Part shown: positions 17,657-27,254 of the stretch, piece by piece
How positions within the stretch are numbered: the stretch's first letter is position 1
Layout: each line of letters starts with the position of its first letter
Assembly (NCBI RefSeq): GCF_000010345.1
Contig: NC_009663.1
Location: forward strand, 2,356,001-2,420,000
From: Sulfurovum sp. NBC37-1
GTDB taxonomy: Bacteria; Campylobacterota; Campylobacteria; Campylobacterales; Sulfurovaceae
Length of the DNA stretch: 64,000 nt
Direction: 5' to 3'
The notes under the pieces: generated by a model
Told to the model about the DNA's origin: nothing
The model's database searches: none
The model's input: only the letters and a program-made list of their open reading frames with translations
Made by a program: the position numbers and the translations under genes

Positions 17657-18322
17657 CTATAGCGTACCACCCAGACGTGCGAACTCTATTCTTGAAGCGA
17701 TATCTTCCAGACGGTCGATGATCTTCAGGTTCTTTCTGATGTATTTTAACAGATTCATGTACTCTTCATTGATCTCGTGGTTCTGGTGCATCAGCTGCAG
17801 TACATCCTTTTCGATCATACTGTAGACATCATCCGTTTTACTGTACTCCACGGCAATTTTGCTTTCAAGCTCCGTGATCCTATCCTTGTCTTTTGTTTCG
17901 TTGACCATTTCAATGGTGTATTCCAGCGCCTTGATGGTACAGCGGTTAATGGTAAGAGACTCGACGATGACACGTTTGATCTCTTCATCTGTCTGAGGAT
18001 TGCATACCGCCATATTCTTGATATAGTTCTTCTCATTCGTAGCGATACGCTGCAAGGCCGACGTGATCTTCAGTGCAGCGACCATTTCTCTGAGATCAGA
18101 GGCTTCCGGAGCATAGCGCGCAAAGATGATCAGTACAAGATTGTCGATCTCCTCTGTTTTTTTATTGATCTGCTTCAACGGCACTTTTACCTGCTCAAAA
18201 CTTTTGGGATCACATTCCTCCAGTGCCCTAAGTGCCAACTTCTGGGAGATGGTAAGGTCCTGCAGTATCTCTACAATCTTTTCACGTACTTCTTTGAGTT
18301 TCTCTTCATTTTTACTTAACAT
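17657..18322 (-). CDS. phoU: PhoU-like phosphate signalling regulator
   Basis: All-helical cytoplasmic protein that links Pst transport activity to PhoR/PhoB signalling. The frame is about 221 aa with two repeated three-helix bundles (the repeat is seen as KITSALQRIATNEKNYIKN and later AVEYSKTDDVYSMIEKD). An AAAGGA ribosome site 5-6 bases before the second in-frame ATG favours the start at 18322 over one six codons upstream. It is 35 bp downstream of pstB on the same strand. Metal-ligand motifs typical of PhoU are less clear here than in E. coli, so the name rests partly on position. Confidence 0.82.
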   Translation of the reverse strand: MLSKNEEKLKEVREKIVEILQDLTISQKLALRALEECDPKSFEQVKVPLKQINKKTEEIDNLVLIIFARYAPEASDLREMVAALKITSALQRIATNEKNYIKNMAVCNPQTDEEIKRVIVESLTINRCTIKALEYTIEMVNETKDKDRITELESKIAVEYSKTDDVYSMIEKDVLQLMHQNHEINEEYMNLLKYIRKNLKIIDRLEDIASRIEFARLGGTL

Positions 18323-18356
18323 CCGTATCCTTTTATACATGGTTTTATTTTTTGGT

Positions 18357-19157
18357 TTATCCGAATCTACCTGTAATATAGTCTTCCGTCATCTTTTCAG
18401 AAGGGTTCAAGAAGATCTTATCTGTCTTGTCGAACTCTATGATATCCCCCAGATACATGAAGGTCGTAAAATCGCTTAGACGGCTTGCCTGCTGCATATT
18501 GTGTGTGACGATAGCCACTGTAATATCTTTTTTGATCTCGGTAATGAGCTCTTCAATCGCTCCTGTGGAGATAGGATCCAGCGCAGAGGTCGGTTCGTCA
18601 AACAGCAGTACTTCAGGCTTAAGTGCCACAGAACGTGCGATGCACAGTCGCTGCTGCTGCCCGCCGCTCATTCCCATGGCGCTGTCTTTCAAACGGTCTT
18701 TGGCCTCTTTCCAGATAGCCGCACCCTTGAGTGCTTCTTCCACCAGTCCGTCAAGTTCACCCTTGTTCTTAATGCCCTGAAGTCTCAAGCCATAGGCCAC
18801 ATTGTCATAAATGCTCATCGGGAACGGCGTGGGCTTTTGAAAGATCATCCCCACACGCTGTCTGAGCCTAATGAGCTCATTTTCCTTTTTGAGTTCGAGT
18901 ACATTCTCCATTTTTCCTGTTTCCCTGTTACGAAGATTGATCTTTCCTTTGTAGGTAAACCCGGGGTAGAGGTCGTGGATGCGGTTCATCGCTCTGAGCA
19001 GTGTCGATTTTCCGCATCCGCTCGGCCCGATCAGTGCCGTGATCTTGTTCTTGTAAATGGGAAGGTTATTCCCCTTCAGTGTCGGTTCCGGTGCCCCCGG
19101 ATAGGTAAAGAAGAGATCCTTTACCTCCATCACTTTTTTCAATTCACTGTTTGCCAT
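18357..19157 (-). CDS. pstB: Phosphate ABC transporter ATP-binding protein PstB
   Basis: ATPase subunit of the high-affinity phosphate importer. The 266-aa protein has Walker A ([18 protein letters not shown], about residue 43), Q-loop ([23 protein letters not shown], a PstB hallmark), ABC signature [14 protein letters not shown], Walker [13 protein letters not shown] and the switch His in [10 protein letters not shown]. It sits between pstA and phoU, 10 bp after pstA, in one operon. Confidence 0.97.
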   Translation of the reverse strand: MANSELKKVMEVKDLFFTYPGAPEPTLKGNNLPIYKNKITALIGPSGCGKSTLLRAMNRIHDLYPGFTYKGKINLRNRETGKMENVLELKKENELIRLRQRVGMIFQKPTPFPMSIYDNVAYGLRLQGIKNKGELDGLVEEALKGAAIWKEAKDRLKDSAMGMSGGQQQRLCIARSVALKPEVLLFDEPTSALDPISTGAIEELITEIKKDITVAIVTHNMQQASRLSDFTTFMYLGDIIEFDKTDKIFLNPSEKMTEDYITGRFG

Positions 19158-19167
19158 ACGCTTTTCC

Positions 19168-19977
19168 TTAGTGTTTGTTTCGGGTAAAGTATCGTCCCGT
19201 CAGATTGATGAACAGTACGATCGCTGTCAGAATGAAAGAGGCCGCCCATGCCAGGTCCCTGCTCGGTGCATCAGGATAGGTGGCCAGGTTATAGATGCTC
19301 ACCGTCAGAGAAGGGAACTGTCCTGTCAGGTCCATCGTAAAGAACTGGTTGTTTGCCGAAGTGAAGAGCAGCGGTGCCGTTTCTCCGATGATTCTTGCAA
19401 AGGAGAGGAGGATACCGGTTGTCACACCCACTTTTGCCGCCTGAAGTACGATCTGTAAAATAATTTTATGCTTGCTTCCACCAAGGGCGATGCCGGCCTC
19501 CCTCAACTCTTTGGGTACCAGTGCCAGCATATTGTCCGTCGTCCCGATGATGATGGGCAGCATCATGATGGCCAGTGCCGCGATACCTGCCCATCCGTTA
19601 TAGCTTCCAAAAGGATCGACCAGAATAGCAAAGACAAAAACACCGATCACGATGGAGGGTGCAGAGGTCATGACATCACTCAGGGTACGGATGACGGATG
19701 CAAATTTGCTGCCGCGCCCGTACTCGCGCAGATAGATGCCCGCCAGTACACCAAGTGGTACCGCGACCAGGGTCGCCATGAGCGCCATGGTGAACTGTCC
19801 GACAAGCAGGTTCCTTATGCCACCTTCCACAAGGTCTTTCGTAAAAGTCTCCATGTGGATGCTCGCCACCCCTTTATAGGTCAGGGTAATGAGGATCCAG
19901 AAAAGAAATCCTATACCGATGAGGGCCGAAACCGTAGAAAGGATCAAAATGATTTTATTGAGCAATAATCTGTTCAT
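19168..19977 (-). CDS. pstA: Phosphate ABC transporter permease PstA
   Basis: Inner-membrane permease of the phosphate importer. 269 aa, six hydrophobic helices, starting with a signal-anchor ([20 protein letters not shown]). The PstA-type permease loop with the EAA motif ([25 protein letters not shown], about 170-195) contacts PstB, and [15 protein letters not shown] is the conserved PstA block. Its ATG overlaps the pstC stop by four bases (ATGA). Translation coupled with pstC. Confidence 0.96.
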   Translation of the reverse strand: MNRLLLNKIILILSTVSALIGIGFLFWILITLTYKGVASIHMETFTKDLVEGGIRNLLVGQFTMALMATLVAVPLGVLAGIYLREYGRGSKFASVIRTLSDVMTSAPSIVIGVFVFAILVDPFGSYNGWAGIAALAIMMLPIIIGTTDNMLALVPKELREAGIALGGSKHKIILQIVLQAAKVGVTTGILLSFARIIGETAPLLFTSANNQFFTMDLTGQFPSLTVSIYNLATYPDAPSRDLAWAASFILTAIVLFINLTGRYFTRNKH

Positions 19978-20843
19978 TCTCCGCTCCTATGCGTGTTTTT
20001 TCTACCGAAAAAGTAGAATTTTGCCAAAGTGATCACCGTAAAACTGACCACAAATAAGATCAGCGCCAGATAGTACATACTCGACATTTCAAGGTCCTGC
20101 GCTTCTGCGAAGTTGTTCGCCAGTAGGACTGGAATGGACGTGGTCGGATCGGTAATGTGTTTCGGAAATGTCATCACAGAACCGATCAGGAAGGCTATAG
20201 CCATCGTTTCACCCAAAGCCCTACCCAGGGAGAGAATAACCGAACCGATGATCCCCCCTTTGGAATAAGGCATGACTACATCTTTGATCACTTCGAACTT
20301 GGTCGCACCTATCGCATAGGCGGACTCCTTGAGTACGTCCGGTGTCGTATTCATGGAATCACGCGTGATCGCCGCCATAAAGGGAATGACCATGATCGCA
20401 AGCACAATCCCTGCTGTCAACAGCCCCACACCGTTTCCTCCAAAGATCTGCTGTACGATCGGTGCAAAATAGAAAAGACCCCACATACCGTAAATGATAC
20501 TCGGGATCGCGGCAAGAAGCTCAATGGCGATCGAAAAAGGTTTGACGATCTGACCGGGGGCGATCTCTGTCAGGAAAATAGCGATCCCCATCGCCAGCGG
20601 CGTTGCAAGGAGCATTGCTATAAGCGTACTCATCAGCGTACCCATGATAGGAATGTATCCGCCGAATATACCGCCTTCATCATCTTCACCCGGTTCCCAG
20701 ATCTCCGTATAGAGGAAATCAAAACCGAAAGTGTGCATTGACTTCTGCGCATAGGTAAAGAGTATCGCGAAGATCCCTACAAGAAGAAAAAAGGAGAGTG
20801 TTGCTGAAAATAAGGAAAAGTTTTTAAAGAGTTTTCCACCCAT
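19974..20843 (-). CDS. pstC: Phosphate ABC transporter permease PstC
   Basis: Second permease of the importer and first gene of the operon pstC-pstA-pstB-phoU-regulator. 289 aa, six transmembrane helices (for example LFSATLSFFLLVGIFAILFTY near the N-terminus), the EAA loop VLKESAYAIGATKFEVIKDVVMP and the PstC-type AIPSIIYGMWGLF. A long periplasmic loop precedes helix 2. The start lies 31 bp from a -10 element and Pho box, so this is the operon promoter. Confidence 0.96.
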   Translation of the reverse strand: MGGKLFKNFSLFSATLSFFLLVGIFAILFTYAQKSMHTFGFDFLYTEIWEPGEDDEGGIFGGYIPIMGTLMSTLIAMLLATPLAMGIAIFLTEIAPGQIVKPFSIAIELLAAIPSIIYGMWGLFYFAPIVQQIFGGNGVGLLTAGIVLAIMVIPFMAAITRDSMNTTPDVLKESAYAIGATKFEVIKDVVMPYSKGGIIGSVILSLGRALGETMAIAFLIGSVMTFPKHITDPTTSIPVLLANNFAEAQDLEMSSMYYLALILFVVSFTVITLAKFYFFGRKNTHRSGE

Positions 20844-20873
20844 AGTTTGCCTTCAAGATATTTAATGTGCGGG

Positions 20874-20905
20874 AGTATAGAATAAGTTGGTAACATTTTT
20901 ATTAC
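20874..20905 (-). promoter_or_regulatory. Pho-box promoter of pstC operon
   Basis: On the minus strand the order is GTAAT-AAAAAT-GTTAC (20905-20890), exactly 10 bases, then a -10 hexamer TATACT (20879-20874), then pstC. The pentamers are direct repeats 11 bp apart, one helical turn, as PhoB-type regulators bind. No -35 hexamer is seen, so the box takes its place. Same spacing as at five other promoters in this region. Confidence 0.82.
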
Positions 20906-20984
20906 CAAGCCCCTCTATCGTATGCAGTTGTCATATTCAAGGAGTTACATAGATAGAGGTGCAGGGTAGGTAAATTGGATCAAA

Positions 20985-21001
20985 CGGGATAAATTATCCC
21001 G
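20985..21001 (-). terminator. Hairpin downstream of pstS
   Basis: A perfect palindrome CGGGATAA-A-TTATCCCG lies 25 bp after the pstS stop and before the pstC promoter. Stem is 8 bp. The T-run after it on the minus strand is short, so it may be a weak terminator or an mRNA 3'-end stabiliser that lets pstS be expressed above the transporter genes. Confidence 0.55.
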
Positions 21002-21025
21002 CCTGAAATAGCATAGAAAAGAGGC

Positions 21026-22027
21026 TTACTTGATGCCTTTTGCTTCCCAGTATTTTCTGATCTGATCTTTTGTTGAGGAAGGAAGCGGTACATACCCAAG
21101 GTCAGCTGCCGCTTTGTCACCGTTTTTGTATGCCCAGTCAAAGAAGGCTGTTACCTCTTTGTTCTTTTCTGTCTTCTCCTGTGGAAGAAGGATGAACGTT
21201 GCTGCAACGATCGGATAGGAAGTTGCACCAGCAGGGTCTCCGATAACGGCATAGAAGTCATTTTCAGGTGTCCATGTAGCATACTTCGCTGCATCCTGGA
21301 AAGACTTGACTGTCGGGTTGATAAATTTGCCCTCTTTGTTCTCTACCTGCGCTGCAGGAAGACCAAGTTTGATCTTGTAAGAGTATTCAATGTAACCGAT
21401 GGAGTTTTTGACCTGCTGAATGTTCGCAGAAACACCGGAGTTTGATTTCCCTGCCACTACTTTTCCTGCTTTCCATGTCGGCTTCTTGCTGACTTTAAAT
21501 TCAGGGTTGATCTTGTTAAGGAAGTAAGTAAAGTTGAATGTTGTACCTGACTTGTCCGCTCTTACACAGGTTGTAATAGGTGCGTGTGGAAGCTTGAGAC
21601 CTGCATTTTCTTTTGTGATGACTGCATCATCCCAAAATTTTGCTTTACCTGTAAAGATCGCATCGATTGCAGCACGGGAAAGCTTCAGTTCGCCGTCCTT
21701 GACACCGTCAATATTATAGGCAAGTACAATAGAACCTACTACAGAAGGGAACATGTAAAGCTTCTTCTTTTTAAGTGTTTTAGGCTTAAGCGGTTTGTCC
21801 GAACCACCGAAATCGACCATTCTTTTTGTAATGGACTTAATACCGTCACCGGAACCTGTCGGTGTATAGTTCACTTTTTTACCTGTCGCATCAAAATATC
21901 CTGATGTCCATGCTTTGTATACCGGTCCGGGGAATGAAGCCCCTCTTCCCTTAAGCTCATCTGCATTTGCCGCTGTAAGTGCTACTGAAGCCACTACTGC
22001 TGCTGTTACAAGTTTCTTGAATGTCAT
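21026..22027 (-). CDS. pstS: Phosphate-binding protein PstS
   Basis: Periplasmic phosphate receptor that delivers phosphate to PstCAB. 333 aa with Sec signal peptide (KLVTAAVVASVALTAANA) and then LKGRGASFPGPVYKAW, the usual PstS start. Ligand-loop motifs visible: TGSGDGIKSI, VDFGGSDKPL, and RADKSGTTFNFTYFL. Typical length. It has its own Pho-box promoter and hairpin and is separate from the pstC operon downstream, an arrangement that allows higher receptor levels. Confidence 0.96.
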   Translation of the reverse strand: MTFKKLVTAAVVASVALTAANADELKGRGASFPGPVYKAWTSGYFDATGKKVNYTPTGSGDGIKSITKRMVDFGGSDKPLKPKTLKKKKLYMFPSVVGSIVLAYNIDGVKDGELKLSRAAIDAIFTGKAKFWDDAVITKENAGLKLPHAPITTCVRADKSGTTFNFTYFLNKINPEFKVSKKPTWKAGKVVAGKSNSGVSANIQQVKNSIGYIEYSYKIKLGLPAAQVENKEGKFINPTVKSFQDAAKYATWTPENDFYAVIGDPAGATSYPIVAATFILLPQEKTEKNKEVTAFFDWAYKNGDKAAADLGYVPLPSSTKDQIRKYWEAKGIK

Positions 22028-22074
22028 GTGTTTTTTCCTTTTAGAAAAGTGTGGTATCCGATTGGATTGTGCGA

Positions 22075-22106
22075 AGTATAATACAACTTGGAAACATTTT
22101 TATTAC
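22075..22106 (-). promoter_or_regulatory. Pho-box promoter of pstS
   Basis: Minus strand: GTAAT-AAAAAT-GTTTC (22106-22091), 10 bases, then TATACT (22080-22075) and the pstS start 48 bp on. Shares the AAAAAT spacer with the pstC and regulator-2 boxes. Confidence 0.82.
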
Positions 22107-22125
22107 ATGTTTTCCCAGTCTGCTT

Positions 22126-22809
22126 TCAAGCGAATTTATACCCGATGCCCCAAACCGGGGTGATGTACTCTTTGCTCCCTTCCGGGTCTATCTTTTTTCT
22201 GAGGCGGTTCATCGCCACATTAATGGTCTTATCATGAAAGTCCGCACTGTCACCTCCCCATACTTCATCCCTTAAAAAATCTCTCTCAAGCGGCTGCTTC
22301 GGATTTTTGACAAATGTATACAGGAGCCTGAATTCCAAATTGGTCAGCTCAATCTCTTTATCCTCTATCCTCAGTGTATGCTGATGCATATCCAAAGTCA
22401 TATCGCGGTATCTGATCTTCTCGCTACTGCTTGCCCCGGAACGTCTCAAGAGCGCTTCAATGCGTAGTAGCAATTCCCTGGGTTTGAATGGCTTGGTCAT
22501 GTAGTCATCACCACCGGAGACGAAACCCTCCTCTATATCACTATCCTTGTCTCTTGCCGTCAGATAGATCACCGGAATATCGTACCCTGTCTCACGTATC
22601 TGGGAAACAAACTCACTACCCTCTACACCGGGAAGGTTCCGGTCTACTATCAACAATACGGGACTTTCTTCTTCTATAAACTGTTCTACATTCTCTGTAG
22701 AGAGAAAGCCAGTTACACTATAGCCTTCTTTTGAAAGGTGATACTCAAGCAGTTCCAGGATATCTTCTTCATCTTCGATCACTACGATTTCAATATTATT
22801 ATTTTCCAT
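22126..22809 (-). CDS. PhoB-like response regulator (paralogue 2)
   Basis: 227-aa OmpR/PhoB-family regulator: receiver with EDEED pocket, phospho-acceptor in LLIVDRNLPG, switch Lys in TKPFKPREL, then a winged helix (LTNLEFRLLYTFVKN, NVAMNRLRKKIDP). It is closely related to the regulator at 16924-17610 along its whole length. Its own promoter carries a Pho box, which suggests positive autoregulation. Its stop is only about 20 bp from the pstS Pho box. The cognate kinase is not in the window. Confidence 0.9.
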   Translation of the reverse strand: MENNNIEIVVIEDEEDILELLEYHLSKEGYSVTGFLSTENVEQFIEEESPVLLIVDRNLPGVEGSEFVSQIRETGYDIPVIYLTARDKDSDIEEGFVSGGDDYMTKPFKPRELLLRIEALLRRSGASSSEKIRYRDMTLDMHQHTLRIEDKEIELTNLEFRLLYTFVKNPKQPLERDFLRDEVWGGDSADFHDKTINVAMNRLRKKIDPEGSKEYITPVWGIGYKFA

Positions 22810-22815
22810 GCTGCA

Positions 22816-22847
22816 ATAATAGTATGGATTGATAACATTTTTATTAC
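22816..22847 (-). promoter_or_regulatory. Pho-box promoter of PhoB-like regulator 2
   Basis: Minus strand: GTAAT-AAAAAT-GTTAT (22847-22832), 10 bases, then TATTAT (22821-22816), 6 bp before the start codon of the regulator. The -10 is the least canonical of the six. The very short leader suggests a short 5' untranslated region or that transcription begins at or near the ATG. Confidence 0.72.
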
Positions 22848-22911
22848 AGTTTTTTGGGAAAGAATGGGGAGAGAATGGTGTTCTGACGGAGGCCCGTCAG
22901 AAATATCTGGT

Positions 22912-24456
22912 TTAGGCAGCAAAACCTTTGATCATGAAGAAAATAATCGCTGAAAGGAAGGCTGCCGCAGGAACGGTGATGATCCATGCCGCGATGATCT
23001 TTTTCACCATGCCGCGCTTAACGTAGTTCTCACGGAGTGAACGCTTGATACTTTTCACTTTTTTCTTCTGTCTTTTCTGAGCATCGATCAGCTCAACCTG
23101 CTTTTTATAGTCTTCTTCGCTTTTCAGGGCATTGAGTTCCGCTTTGATCTGATCGAGTTTTTCGACTTCGACCTGCAGTTTTTGCTGCTTCTCATCCATG
23201 TTCTTGCTGTCAAGCCATTCACGAAGGAAGCCTACACCAAATACCGCACCTACTGCAATATGCGTAGAGGAAACAGGCAGTCCCAGTTGTGATGCGATGA
23301 TAACGGTGATCGCTGCAGCCATCATAATGGAGAAGGCCCTCATCTCATCAAGTTCGGTGATCTCAGAACCAACCGTTCTTATCAGTCTTGGACCGTAAAG
23401 TGCCAGACCGATAGAGATACCCACACCACCTACAACCATAACCCACAACGGAATGGCTGCTTTTGTTGCTATCGCTGCATGTGTCAATGCATCGTACACC
23501 GCTGCCAATGGTCCAACGGCATTGGCGACGTCGTTTGCACCGTGTGCAAAACTGAGGAAGATCGCGGAGAAGACAAGCGGTATACCGAACAAAATGTTGA
23601 TATCGGCTCTATTCTCACCAAGTCCGTTCTCCACTTTTTTGAGTATTCTGGGTTTAACCATTACATACGTAATAAAGCCGCCGATCAATCCAATAATCAC
23701 AGCAATACCAAACGTAGGTTTTTTGGTTTGAGGCAGGAAGCTTATCACATGCGTAAGGTCTTTCCATACATGTTTCAATCCTTTAAGTGTTAGATAGGTC
23801 AAAAAAGCCGCGGCCATGATCGCTACAAGGATCGGCACCACTTTTTTGGCTGCACTGCGCATATCTTTCTGGTAGAGGATCTGCGATTTGATGACATAGA
23901 GGAAGATCGCCGCGATCACACCGCCAAGTACCGGAGAGATAACCCATGATGCCGCAATCTTGCCCATGGTTCCCCATGAAACGATGGCAAATCCGCCCGC
24001 TGCGATCCCTGCACCAACGACACCACCGACAATGGAGTGTGTCGTAGAGACCGGTGCCTTGAGCCAGGTTGCCAGGTTCAACCAGAGTGCTGCAGCAAGC
24101 AGTGCTGCAGACATGGCATACACGAACAGCATCGGATCGTTTCCGAATGCCGCAGGATCGATGATACCCTTTTTGATCGTACCCACAACATCACCGCCGG
24201 CAACCAACGCACCAGTCGCTTCAAAGATGGCAGCGATGACGATAACGCCGCCCATGGTGATCGCACCCGAACCGAAAGCCGGCCCAACATTGTTCGCTAC
24301 ATCATTTGCACCGATATTCATTGCCATATAGGCACCAAATACCGCTGCAAGTACCATAAATCCTGCATGGGCACCATGCCCCATGATACTGCTGGCATAA
24401 AAAGCCACTACTGCGGCAAAAGCCGCCCCAAGCAGAAGTTTGATCGTATTGTTCAT
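22912..24456 (-). CDS. PiT-family inorganic phosphate transporter
   Basis: Low-affinity cation-coupled phosphate permease. 514 aa with about 11 hydrophobic helices and the two inverted PiT signature repeats: MNIGANDVANNVGPAFGSGA near the N-terminus and SFAHGANDVANAVGPLAAV in the second half. A hydrophilic Lys/Glu-rich region (about 425-480, KQQKLQVEVEKLDQIKAEL) is inserted before the last helix and is probably coiled coil, longer than in E. coli PitA. It is placed behind a Pho box, so it is probably induced by phosphate limitation, unlike E. coli pitA. Confidence 0.93.
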   Translation of the reverse strand: MNNTIKLLLGAAFAAVVAFYASSIMGHGAHAGFMVLAAVFGAYMAMNIGANDVANNVGPAFGSGAITMGGVIVIAAIFEATGALVAGGDVVGTIKKGIIDPAAFGNDPMLFVYAMSAALLAAALWLNLATWLKAPVSTTHSIVGGVVGAGIAAGGFAIVSWGTMGKIAASWVISPVLGGVIAAIFLYVIKSQILYQKDMRSAAKKVVPILVAIMAAAFLTYLTLKGLKHVWKDLTHVISFLPQTKKPTFGIAVIIGLIGGFITYVMVKPRILKKVENGLGENRADINILFGIPLVFSAIFLSFAHGANDVANAVGPLAAVYDALTHAAIATKAAIPLWVMVVGGVGISIGLALYGPRLIRTVGSEITELDEMRAFSIMMAAAITVIIASQLGLPVSSTHIAVGAVFGVGFLREWLDSKNMDEKQQKLQVEVEKLDQIKAELNALKSEEDYKKQVELIDAQKRQKKKVKSIKRSLRENYVKRGMVKKIIAAWIITVPAAAFLSAIIFFMIKGFAA

Positions 24457-24487
24457 TACTGTTCCCCTGTCAAATAAAATTTTCGGG

Positions 24488-24519
24488 AGTATAGTAAAAA
24501 AGTATTACAATTTTGTTAC
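24488..24519 (-). promoter_or_regulatory. Pho-box promoter of the PiT gene
   Basis: Minus strand: GTAAC-AAAATT-GTAAT (24519-24504), 10 bases, TATACT (24493-24488), then the transporter start 32 bp on. A second GTAA-like word lies just upstream (around 24526), possibly a third half-site. Confidence 0.82.
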
Positions 24520-24551
24520 CAAAATGTAATCAAATAAATTGAGTGATATTT

Positions 24552-25700
24552 TTAAAACTTAATAATAGCGTCTAATTGTACGCGTTCATAGTCTGCCTCT
24601 TCTCCTGTTTTGCTTTTGCTTGCAAAAAGTGTATCGAAGAAGAAGTTACCAGCAAGATATAGATTTTTACCCATTTTGTATTTTGCTCTGATCGCAGAAC
24701 CTTTAGCAGCAGTACCCCCACCAAAGTTATCTGAGTCAGTATATGCACCATATGCTGAATCGTCTTCAAGATATGTATACGAGTATTTTACTTGCCAGTC
24801 ACCGATATTTTTAGCTTTACCCAATTGAAATGCCAGATCATACCCAATGTTTTTGTCGTCTGCTGCTACGTTATATGTAACGCCTGCTGCGACTTTAAAT
24901 GGCATACCAAATACATCTTTATACTGCAATTCACCAAATGCTTCAACAATGTGGTAATCATTTGCATACACCCCATCAACTAGGGTATTACCTTTTCTTG
25001 AACCAAAAAGAGGTATGTTGCCTTTTAGACCATCATAATAATAAATACCTGTACCCAAATGAAGTTTGGCTGAGCCTAATTTTGTTTTATGTACATACTG
25101 CGCCAAAAAGAGGTTAACCGTATCTACTTTATCTGTGGCAGCTTCTTCCAAAGTTGGTTGGTTCACACCTACAGTAATGATCTTTGTATCATCTTTATAC
25201 TGGTAATTCAACCCGTTCAGTGAAACATCGTTATCCCAAATAAGTTGCGATTTAATAGGTCTGTACATCATGTATGGTAGTCGCCCTACGTTGTAAGTAG
25301 AGTTACTGGACTTATACTTTAAACCTAAAATGTTAAATCTAAGTGACTGAAAGAAGTAGTCACTCAAAGGTTCGTCATCCAGGAATGTCTGATTTCCTGA
25401 AGTAGGATTTGCAAAACCACTTCTCATACCAACTTTGAATTGAAGATGCTCTATTAGATCAATCTTCACTCCCAGTCTTAAGCGATATCTGTTTCTATAC
25501 TTATTATCTTTGTCATCTCTTTCGATACTCTCATATCTTAATCTTAGATCACCTTTGAAATGAATTCTATCGAAGGGGCTTTTTTCAGCTATTGGGGCTG
25601 TACTGTTCGTCTCTGCCATTCGTTCATGTGGTGTGCTTATGTCCGAAGCGGCCATTGACACGGTCGCCATCACGGCTGTTGATAATACACTTTTCTTCAT
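24552..25700 (-). CDS. Outer-membrane porin, phosphate-regulon member
   Basis: 382-aa predicted beta-barrel: signal peptide (KKSVLSTAVMATVSMAASD), then many alternating amphipathic strands ending in YERVQLDAIIKF with the C-terminal Phe used by the BAM machinery. Strand pattern and length fit a 16-18-strand porin of the alginate/OprD-like type rather than OmpA. It sits behind its own Pho box between a phosphate permease and a second porin, so the likely role is uptake of phosphate or phosphorylated compounds under limitation. Substrate is inferred from context only. Confidence 0.78.
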   Translation of the reverse strand: MKKSVLSTAVMATVSMAASDISTPHERMAETNSTAPIAEKSPFDRIHFKGDLRLRYESIERDDKDNKYRNRYRLRLGVKIDLIEHLQFKVGMRSGFANPTSGNQTFLDDEPLSDYFFQSLRFNILGLKYKSSNSTYNVGRLPYMMYRPIKSQLIWDNDVSLNGLNYQYKDDTKIITVGVNQPTLEEAATDKVDTVNLFLAQYVHKTKLGSAKLHLGTGIYYYDGLKGNIPLFGSRKGNTLVDGVYANDYHIVEAFGELQYKDVFGMPFKVAAGVTYNVAADDKNIGYDLAFQLGKAKNIGDWQVKYSYTYLEDDSAYGAYTDSDNFGGGTAAKGSAIRAKYKMGKNLYLAGNFFFDTLFASKSKTGEEADYERVQLDAIIKF

Positions 25701-25731
25701 ATTTTTCTTCCTTGGTTGGGATTATGGCAGG

Positions 25732-25763
25732 AGTATAGAAGAAAATGATTACAAAACTGTTAC
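25732..25763 (-). promoter_or_regulatory. Pho-box promoter of porin 1
   Basis: Minus strand: GTAAC-AGTTTT-GTAAT (25763-25748), 10 bases, TATACT (25737-25732), then the porin start 32 bp on. Confidence 0.82.
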
Positions 25764-25882
25764 CGATTTATGCTGTAGTAAGTAGATTTGGAAGAAGAGA
25801 TGTCCCACGTGAAGATGGTGGGTACACCCTGTTTTAGAAGTTTGTGGATCCCATGCACAGACTGCATAGGAAAAGAAACGAA

Positions 25883-27220
25883 TTACCACTTTACATCAGC
25901 AGTAAAAAGGACTCTTTGTGTTTCATTGTCTATAGCCACTGTTCGCGTATCAGTATCATCCTCGTAGTTCAGAATGAACTCGATATTTTTGTTCCATGTG
26001 TAGGCGAGACCGGCAATCCATGTTTCTCTCTCTTCACCACTGTCAAGATCCCATTTATCATATCTACCAATGATATTCCAATCATCAAGGCTCTCGTCAA
26101 AGGTCAACATTCTCAACTCGCCGTTCACAGAAAAACCGTCACCCTTGAATGCCGGGCTTGCTTTGGTTGACTTCAGGTAATTTCCTGCGATGAGGAATTC
26201 AGGCTGGTTATACACGGCATTAAAGCCGTACCAGACGAAATCACCATCAAACTCTCCTGTATCGGGATTGAATTCGCCCTTTTTTGTCAAATCAGTATTG
26301 TACTGTCCATAAAAAGAGATATCTGCATACTGGTCGTGCTTATGTACATGCTTCTCACCTGTTCCGAGAAGATTTGCTGTCAGTCTCCACTCAAAACTTA
26401 AACCACTGGTATCGTCTTTATCCAGAAGCCCATGATACCCTTCTCCATTGAATAGGCCAATTTCAGATGAGAAGTATTCCGTTTTTGTCTTGAAGTTCAC
26501 ACCAAGGTCGGCGGAGTTGGTAAAGTCGGCATCCTGTTTTTTCTCAACGAACGTTTTTGAAATAGATCTGTACAACCATCCGTGGTGCTCTTCATAGTCG
26601 ATCCACGGTCTGTGTGCCTGTCCAAACTCTACGCCGGTGTAGGGAAGAATATCATTGATGTAAAGATATGCATACTTCAGACGTACTTCCCAGTCTCCGG
26701 TATTACCTCCTTTAACAATATCCCCATTATTGACATCTTTGCCGTTGCCTACCTGATGTGTATCGAGTGTTACTCTCATATAGCTCTTCGGATCATCGAA
26801 CAAATATGCCTTGACCTGGATATAGTTTCTTCTTGATTCGAAGTCATTGTAACTATTTGATTCTCCTGTCAAGTGGTCTTCATTTTTACCATGTACAAAT
26901 CCAAGATAATGCCTACCGGAAAACTTGAGCTTGGATGCCTTGGCAAATACAGGTGTGGATTTTTCAAACTTCTCTACAACAGCATCCGTTCTCTCCTGTT
27001 TCTCGGACGGCGTAGCTTTGGCCATAGAAGTTTTCTTTTTAGTGGACTTCTTTTTAACTTCAGATTTAAGCTGTTTATTCTCAGCCTCGAGTTTGGCAAG
27101 ACGCTTGTTCATCTGTGTCATCATCGCTTTAAGTTCAGCAATATCCGTTGCACTGTCCGCCAATGCACCAGTAGTCGCAATAGCAGAAATAGTTACCAGT
27201 GAAAGTATGGTTTTTTTCAT
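25883..27220 (-). CDS. Phosphate-selective porin, OprO/OprP-like
   Basis: 445-aa outer-membrane barrel with signal peptide (ILSLVTISAIATTGALA), an N-terminal coiled coil (AELKAMMTQMNKRLAKLEAE, about 27-60) followed by a Lys-rich linker, then porin strands with RRNYIQVKAYLFDDPKSYMR and YGFNAVYNQPEFLIAGNYL, and a C-terminal aromatic strand (VLFTADVKW). N-terminal coiled coil plus this barrel type matches trimeric OprO/OprP porins. Under its own Pho box. It is one of two porins in the regulon. Anion selectivity is inferred from family and context. Confidence 0.82.
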   Translation of the reverse strand: MKKTILSLVTISAIATTGALADSATDIAELKAMMTQMNKRLAKLEAENKQLKSEVKKKSTKKKTSMAKATPSEKQERTDAVVEKFEKSTPVFAKASKLKFSGRHYLGFVHGKNEDHLTGESNSYNDFESRRNYIQVKAYLFDDPKSYMRVTLDTHQVGNGKDVNNGDIVKGGNTGDWEVRLKYAYLYINDILPYTGVEFGQAHRPWIDYEEHHGWLYRSISKTFVEKKQDADFTNSADLGVNFKTKTEYFSSEIGLFNGEGYHGLLDKDDTSGLSFEWRLTANLLGTGEKHVHKHDQYADISFYGQYNTDLTKKGEFNPDTGEFDGDFVWYGFNAVYNQPEFLIAGNYLKSTKASPAFKGDGFSVNGELRMLTFDESLDDWNIIGRYDKWDLDSGEERETWIAGLAYTWNKNIEFILNYEDDTDTRTVAIDNETQRVLFTADVKW

Positions 27221-27254
27221 AGTTTATCTTCCTTGTTTAGTTTAATATGGCGGA

